Origin: Deltaproteobacteria bacterium
GTDB lineage: Bacteria > Desulfobacterota > Desulfomonilia > UBA1062
Direction: 5' to 3'
NCBI GenBank assembly: GCA_029552245.1
Contig: JAKPDW010000004.1
Span: 62,001-126,000 of the forward strand
DNA: 64,000 bases
In this document: positions 60,036-64,000 of the stretch, in pieces
Layout of the letters: each line of letters opens with the position of its first letter
How positions within the stretch are numbered: the stretch's first letter is position 1
Position numbers and translations under genes: made by a program
Notes under the pieces: model-generated
Seen by the model: the letters and a program-made list of their open reading frames with translations, nothing else
Told to the model about the DNA's origin: nothing
The model's database searches: none

Positions 60036-61805
60036 ATGGCAACCGTACAGGTTACGATCGACAACGTGAAAATCAACGTGGAAGAGGGCAGCACCATCCT
60101 GAAAGCGGCTCAGGCCGGCGGTATCTCCATCCCTACGTTGTGCGCATGGCCTGAGATCGGGCACACGCCTGGCGCGTGCAGGGTCTGCGTGTGCGAGGTG
60201 GAGGGGCAGAGAAACCTCGTGGCCTCCTGCGTGTTCCCCGTGTCCGACGGCATGGTCGTGAAGACCACCACCGAGCGGGTGCGCAAGGCGCGCAGGCTCA
60301 ACGTCGAGCTGCTTCTGGCCAACCACCCGACGGACTGCAACGTGTGCATACGGAACGGGAACTGCGAGCTCCAGAAGGTCGCCGAGGCCGTCGGGCTGAG
60401 ATCCGTCAGGTTCGACTACCCTGCCGGGAAGGAGCGGGTCATCGACATGAGCAGCCCGTCCATCGTGCGCGACCCGGGCAAGTGCATCAAGTGCTACCGG
60501 TGCGTGACCGTGTGCGAGAACATCCAGACCGCAAACGTGTTGCAGCCCTCTTACAGGGGCGACAAGGTCTTCATCGGGCCGCCGTTCGGGCTTCCCCTCA
60601 TCGAGACCAACTGCACCATGTGCGGCCAGTGTGTGCTCGCCTGCCCCGTGGGTGCGCTCTACGAGAAGGACGACACCGAGGCCGTCTGGGCAGCGATCGA
60701 GGACCCGAAGAAGCACGTCGTCGTGCAGGAGGCCCCGGCCATCAGGGCGGCCCTCGGAGAGGAATTCGGTCTCCCGGTGGGCTCCCTCGTGACAGGGAAG
60801 ATGATCACGGCCCTCAAGAGGCTGGGCTTCGACAAGGTGTTCGATACGAACTTCACGGCGGATCTCACCATCATGGAAGAGGGGAGCGAGCTGCTCCAGA
60901 GGGTCAAGGAGGGAGGCAAGCTCCCCATGATCACCTCGTGCTCGCCCGGCTGGATCAAATTCTGCGAGCACTTCTACCCAGACCTGCTGGATCACCTCTC
61001 CACCTGCAAGTCGCCCCAGCAGATGATGGGCGCGCTCATCAAGTCCTACTACGCGCAGCAGGCGGGCATCGACCCGAAGGACATCGTGTCGGTCTCCATC
61101 ATGCCCTGCACGGCGAAGAAGTTCGAGTGCGTGCGTGACGAGATGGACGACAGCGGCTACCAGGACGTCGACTACGTCCTGACCACCCGCGAGCTCGCCC
61201 GCATGATCAGGCAGGCGGGCATCGACTTCGCCAACCTCCCCGACGGAGAGTACGACAACCCGCTCGGCGAGTACACGGGAGCAGGCACCATCTTCGGGGC
61301 GACGGGCGGCGTCATGGAGGCGGCCCTCAGGACCGTCTACGCCATCGTCACCGGCACCAACCTCGAGAGCCTCGACGTCACGCCGGTCAGGGGCCTGGAA
61401 GGCGTCAAGGAGGCGTCCGTCGAGGTGGGCGAGCTGGGCAAGGTCAAGGTTGCGGTCGCCCACGGCCTCGCAAACGCCAGGAAGCTCATGGACCTCATCC
61501 GTGAGGGCAAGGCCGACTACGCGTTCATCGAGGTCATGTGCTGCCCCGGCGGCTGCGTCTCCGGCGGGGGCCAGCCCATCGCGCCGAGCAACGAGAAGAG
61601 GATCAAGCGTGCGTCAGCCCTGTACCAGGACGACGCCGCCGTACAGAAGTACAGGCAGTCGCACGAGAACCCATCGGTCAAGAGGATCTACGAGGTCTTC
61701 CTCGGAAAGCCCCTGGGGCACAAGTCCCACGAACTCCTCCACACGCACTACACGAAGAGGGGAACCGACGTGCCTCACAAGAAGGTGAACATCAAGAGGA
61801 CCTGA
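60036..61805 (+). CDS. hydA: [FeFe] hydrogenase catalytic subunit
   Basis: A 589-aa hydrogenase. N-terminus: NuoG-like [2Fe-2S] domain (CAWPEIGHTPGACRVCVCE), then a His/Cys cluster site (ANHPTDCNVCIRNGNCEL) and two [4Fe-4S] motifs (CIKCYRCVTVCE and CTMCGQCVLACP). The H-cluster signatures are L1 TSCSPGWIKFC (about 300), L2 IMPCTAKKFE (about 355) and L3 EVMCCPGGCVSGGGQP (about 500). This is the group A3-like trimeric/tetrameric type that couples H2 to NAD(H) and ferredoxin. AAGGAGAAG precedes the ATG. A strong terminator follows. Confidence 0.96.
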   Translation: MATVQVTIDNVKINVEEGSTILKAAQAGGISIPTLCAWPEIGHTPGACRVCVCEVEGQRNLVASCVFPVSDGMVVKTTTERVRKARRLNVELLLANHPTDCNVCIRNGNCELQKVAEAVGLRSVRFDYPAGKERVIDMSSPSIVRDPGKCIKCYRCVTVCENIQTANVLQPSYRGDKVFIGPPFGLPLIETNCTMCGQCVLACPVGALYEKDDTEAVWAAIEDPKKHVVVQEAPAIRAALGEEFGLPVGSLVTGKMITALKRLGFDKVFDTNFTADLTIMEEGSELLQRVKEGGKLPMITSCSPGWIKFCEHFYPDLLDHLSTCKSPQQMMGALIKSYYAQQAGIDPKDIVSVSIMPCTAKKFECVRDEMDDSGYQDVDYVLTTRELARMIRQAGIDFANLPDGEYDNPLGEYTGAGTIFGATGGVMEAALRTVYAIVTGTNLESLDVTPVRGLEGVKEASVEVGELGKVKVAVAHGLANARKLMDLIREGKADYAFIEVMCCPGGCVSGGGQPIAPSNEKRIKRASALYQDDAAVQKYRQSHENPSVKRIYEVFLGKPLGHKSHELLHTHYTKRGTDVPHKKVNIKRT

Positions 61806-61882
61806 GACGACGCACCAGAGAAACGACACCTGCGGGGGAGGTCACGAGGCTGACCTCAAGGGTGGGGGAGAATCGACGATCA

Positions 61883-61928
61883 TGACGGTCCCCGCCCGTC
61901 TGCGCGGGCAGGGGCCGTCACACTTTTT
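61883..61928 (+). terminator. Rho-independent terminator after hydA
   Basis: TGACGG (61883) to CCGTCA (61920) forms a stem of about 16 bp with one wobble and one mismatch, closed by a four-base loop, then CACTTTTT. It separates the structural genes from the regulator/maturase genes. Confidence 0.75.
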
Positions 61929-61939
61929 CAGGAGTCGAC

Positions 61940-62212
61940 ATGACTGAGCGGACGAGCATGGTGGATCTGAGAAGGATCGGCGTGGTGAGCATCTTCATCC
62001 ACGACAGGCTGGCCCAGTCGTCGCGCGTCAACGAGATCCTGAGCGCGCACGGCGAGATCGTGGTGGGAAGGATGGGGATCCCTTACCGGGAGGCCGGGGT
62101 GCACGTGATAGCGCTCATCATCCACGGAACCACAGACGAGATAGGCGCACTGACCGGGAAGCTGGGGTCGATCAGGGGAGTGGAAGTGAAGTCGGCGCTG
62201 GCGAGAAACTGA
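61940..62212 (+). CDS. Iron-only hydrogenase system regulator (TM1266-like)
   Basis: A 90-aa small ACT-like (ferredoxin-fold) protein: IGVVSIFIHDRLAQSSRVNEIL, IVVGRMGIPYREAGVHVIALI and TGKLGSIRGVEVKSAL match the TM1266 family regularly found next to HydE/F/G genes. A regulatory or ligand-sensing role is assumed by the family name; no mechanism is established here. AGGAGTCGAC precedes the ATG. hydG follows ten bases later. Confidence 0.9.
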   Translation: MTERTSMVDLRRIGVVSIFIHDRLAQSSRVNEILSAHGEIVVGRMGIPYREAGVHVIALIIHGTTDEIGALTGKLGSIRGVEVKSALARN

Positions 62213-62222
62213 GGAGAGGGTC

Positions 62223-63617
62223 ATGGAAGACTTCATAAGGGACGACATCATCGAACAGACCCTGGACAGGGCGAGGAACCCGGAGCCCTCGCGAGTTCGT
62301 GACGTGATCGGCAAGGCGCTCGAACTTCAGGGGCTCACACCGGGAGAGGCCGCCGTGCTGCTCCAGTGCGAGGACCCGGAGCTCACCGGGGAGATCCTGG
62401 AGGCGGCGCACCGCGTGAAGCTGGAGATCTACGGAAACAGGCTGGTGATCTTCGCCCCGCTCTACATCTCCAACTACTGCTCCAACAACTGCCTCTACTG
62501 CGGCTTCAGGAGGGACAACACGGAACTCAAGAGGCGCTCGCTGACCCTCGAGGAGATCGCGGACGAGGTGATGGCCCTGGAGCGCGAGGGACACAAGCGG
62601 ATCCTCATGCTCTGCGGCGAGCACCCAGGGATGAGCCCGCTCGACTACTTCATCGAGGCCATCGAGACGGTCTATGCCACGACCACGGAAAAGGGCGGGG
62701 AGATCAGGCGCATCAACGTGGAGATCGCCCCGATGAGCGTCGAGGACTTCAGGAGGCTCAAGGCGGCGAAGATCGGCACCTACGTGCTCTTCCAGGAGAC
62801 CTACCACCACGAGACCTACAGGAGGATGCACCCTGTCGGGCCGAAGGCCGATTTCCTCTGGAGGCTCACGGCGCAGGACAGGGCCATGCAGGCGGGGATC
62901 GACGACGTGGGGATAGGTGCGCTGTTCGGCCTGTACGACTACAAGTACGAGGTCATCGGCCTCCTCCACCATGCCCTGCATCTCGACGAGACCTACGGCG
63001 TGGGACCACACACGATATCCGTGCCGAGGCTCGAGCCGGCCCTCAACGCGCCGGCTGCCATACAACCTCCCTCGCCCGTGAGCGACGACGACTTCAAGAA
63101 ACTCGTCGCGGTGATCAGGCTGAGCGTCCCGTACACCGGCATGATCCTGTCGACCAGGGAGCCGGCCGAGCTCAGGAGCGTGGTGTTCGACCTGGGCATC
63201 TCGCAGATCAGCGCGGGGTCCAGGACCAACCCGGGCGGGTACCGCAAGGGCGACAGCAACGACTTCAGGGCGGCGCAGTTCAACCTCGGCGACACCAGGA
63301 CCCTCGACGAGGTGATCTACGACATCACCCAGAGGGGACACATACCGAGCTTCTGCACGGCGTGCTACCGCCTCGGCAGGGTGGGCAAGAACTTCATGGA
63401 TCTCGCCAAGCCCGGCCTCATCCAGAAGTACTGCCGCACCAACGCGATACTCACCTTCGCCGAGTACCTCGCGGACTACGCGAGCCCCGAGACGAAGAAG
63501 GCCGGGGACGCCCTGGTGGACAGGCTCGTGGCCGAGACGGAGGAGAAGGCCATGAGGGAACTCCTCGAGGAACGCGTTCAGGCCGTGCGCGGGGGGGCTC
63601 ATGACCTCTACATCTGA
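62223..63617 (+). CDS. hydG: [FeFe] hydrogenase H-cluster radical SAM maturase HydG
   Basis: A 464-aa radical-SAM enzyme with the cluster motif NYCSNNCLYCGFRRDN, then GEHPGMSPLDYFIEAIE, LFQETYHHETYRRMHP and the C-terminal FCTACYRLGRVGKNFM holding the second cluster's Cys. HydG cleaves tyrosine to supply CO and CN ligands for the H-cluster. GAGGAGAGGGTC precedes the ATG. It overlaps the start of hydE by 17 bases. Confidence 0.96.
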   Translation: MEDFIRDDIIEQTLDRARNPEPSRVRDVIGKALELQGLTPGEAAVLLQCEDPELTGEILEAAHRVKLEIYGNRLVIFAPLYISNYCSNNCLYCGFRRDNTELKRRSLTLEEIADEVMALEREGHKRILMLCGEHPGMSPLDYFIEAIETVYATTTEKGGEIRRINVEIAPMSVEDFRRLKAAKIGTYVLFQETYHHETYRRMHPVGPKADFLWRLTAQDRAMQAGIDDVGIGALFGLYDYKYEVIGLLHHALHLDETYGVGPHTISVPRLEPALNAPAAIQPPSPVSDDDFKKLVAVIRLSVPYTGMILSTREPAELRSVVFDLGISQISAGSRTNPGGYRKGDSNDFRAAQFNLGDTRTLDEVIYDITQRGHIPSFCTACYRLGRVGKNFMDLAKPGLIQKYCRTNAILTFAEYLADYASPETKKAGDALVDRLVAETEEKAMRELLEERVQAVRGGAHDLYI

Positions 63618-64000
63618 GGCCATGGACACCGGCGATCTCATCGCACGGGCCGAGGAAGGCCTGGGGCTGGCAAGACCCGAGATCGTGCACCTCCTGTCCC
63701 TCGACGACCCCGCTCAAGTCGAGGCCCTCTACCAGGCGGCAGACCGAGTGAGACGCAGGTGCGTGGGAGACGAGGTCCATCTCAGGGGAGTCATAGAGTT
63801 TTCAAATCACTGCAGGAACAACTGCACGTACTGCGGCCTCAGGCGGGACAACGCCAAGCTCGCCAGGTACAGGATGGAAGACGACGAGATCGTCGAATGC
63901 GCCCTGGGCATTGCTGAAGGTCCCTGCGGCACCGTGGTGCTCCAGGCGGGCGAGGACCCCGCCTTCACGGCAGAGAGGCTGTGCGGGATCATAAGCGCGA
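63601..64000 (+). CDS. hydE: [FeFe] hydrogenase H-cluster radical SAM maturase HydE (partial)
   Basis: The first 133 codons before the window edge. The radical-SAM motif FSNHCRNNCTYCGLRRDN and the leading helices (EIVHLLSLDDPAQVEALYQA, DRVRRRCVGDEVHLRGVIE) identify HydE rather than BioB. HydE acts with HydF and HydG in building the di-iron unit. It starts inside the 3' end of hydG; GGGGGG lies just upstream of the ATG. The rest and a possible hydF are outside the window. Confidence 0.92.
   Translation, partial: MTSTSEAMDTGDLIARAEEGLGLARPEIVHLLSLDDPAQVEALYQAADRVRRRCVGDEVHLRGVIEFSNHCRNNCTYCGLRRDNAKLARYRMEDDEIVECALGIAEGPCGTVVLQAGEDPAFTAERLCGIISA

Noticed and set aside
56559-61463. A 1634-codon open frame on the minus strand opposite the hydrogenase genes
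   Set aside because: It is antisense to three well-identified genes, rich in Arg, His, Asp and Val as expected for the reverse of GC-rich coding DNA, and shows no family features or start signal.

Overview
The window looks like a chromosomal segment of a GC-rich (roughly 60-65% by eye) Gram-negative strict anaerobe, most likely from the Desulfobacterota (former Deltaproteobacteria) or a related syntrophic lineage. This is inferred from gene content: a remA-gmk-pyrF-yicC-DUF4416-heptose kinase-ftsY cluster, a multi-subunit [FeFe] hydrogenase with its maturases, a tungsten/molybdenum aldehyde ferredoxin oxidoreductase with a polyferredoxin, a flagellar/chemotaxis set, and lipoproteins with clear lipoboxes. 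No rRNA, tRNA, CRISPR array, insertion sequence or prophage is visible.

Layout. 1-8.1 kb (+): a chemotaxis operon (MCP tail, cheW, cheR, cheD, cheB, a soluble MCP-like protein carrying a CheZ-type motif, a STAS protein, cheY, cheA). 8.1-14.9 kb: an M24 peptidase-family protein (-), a 65-aa protein (+) and a complete BMP-type ABC importer (+). 15-20 kb (-): an exported protein, a 42-aa basic protein, a long nucleoside diphosphate kinase, an alpha/beta hydrolase and a PlsC-type acyltransferase. 20.3-23.1 kb (+): an aldehyde ferredoxin oxidoreductase with a long leader, and a four-cluster ferredoxin. 23.3-35.3 kb (-): mlaE, maf-glpK, fliS with a FliT-like chaperone behind a sigma-28-like promoter, then a long housekeeping run (ftsY, rfaE1, DUF4416, yicC, remA, gmk, pyrF, rsmD, coaD, aspC).

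35.4-41.5 kb: two convergent nitronate monooxygenase-family genes, a lipoprotein and a MerR regulator. The promoters of both oxygenase genes and of merR carry the same palindromic 13-mer just downstream of the -10 box, suggesting a small local regulon. 41.6-48.5 kb: M48 protease lipoprotein, a two-component system, miaB, a type IV pilin-like protein and two lipoproteins. 48.6-54.5 kb: a hydantoinase-type ATPase coupled to a histone-deacetylase-like enzyme with a C-terminal zinc ribbon (+), then a two-subunit class I fumarase/tartrate dehydratase with an SDR (-). Between them lies a decayed, inverted copy of part of the hydratase beta gene. 54.8-55.5 kb: mobA (-).

55.9-64 kb (+): an NAD-linked, probably electron-bifurcating [FeFe] hydrogenase (NuoE-like, thioredoxin-like ferredoxin, NuoF-GltD fusion, HydA), a rho-independent terminator, then a TM1266-type regulator, hydG and the start of hydE. 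Together with the aldehyde oxidoreductase this points to ferredoxin/NADH/H2-centred fermentative or syntrophic metabolism in a motile cell.
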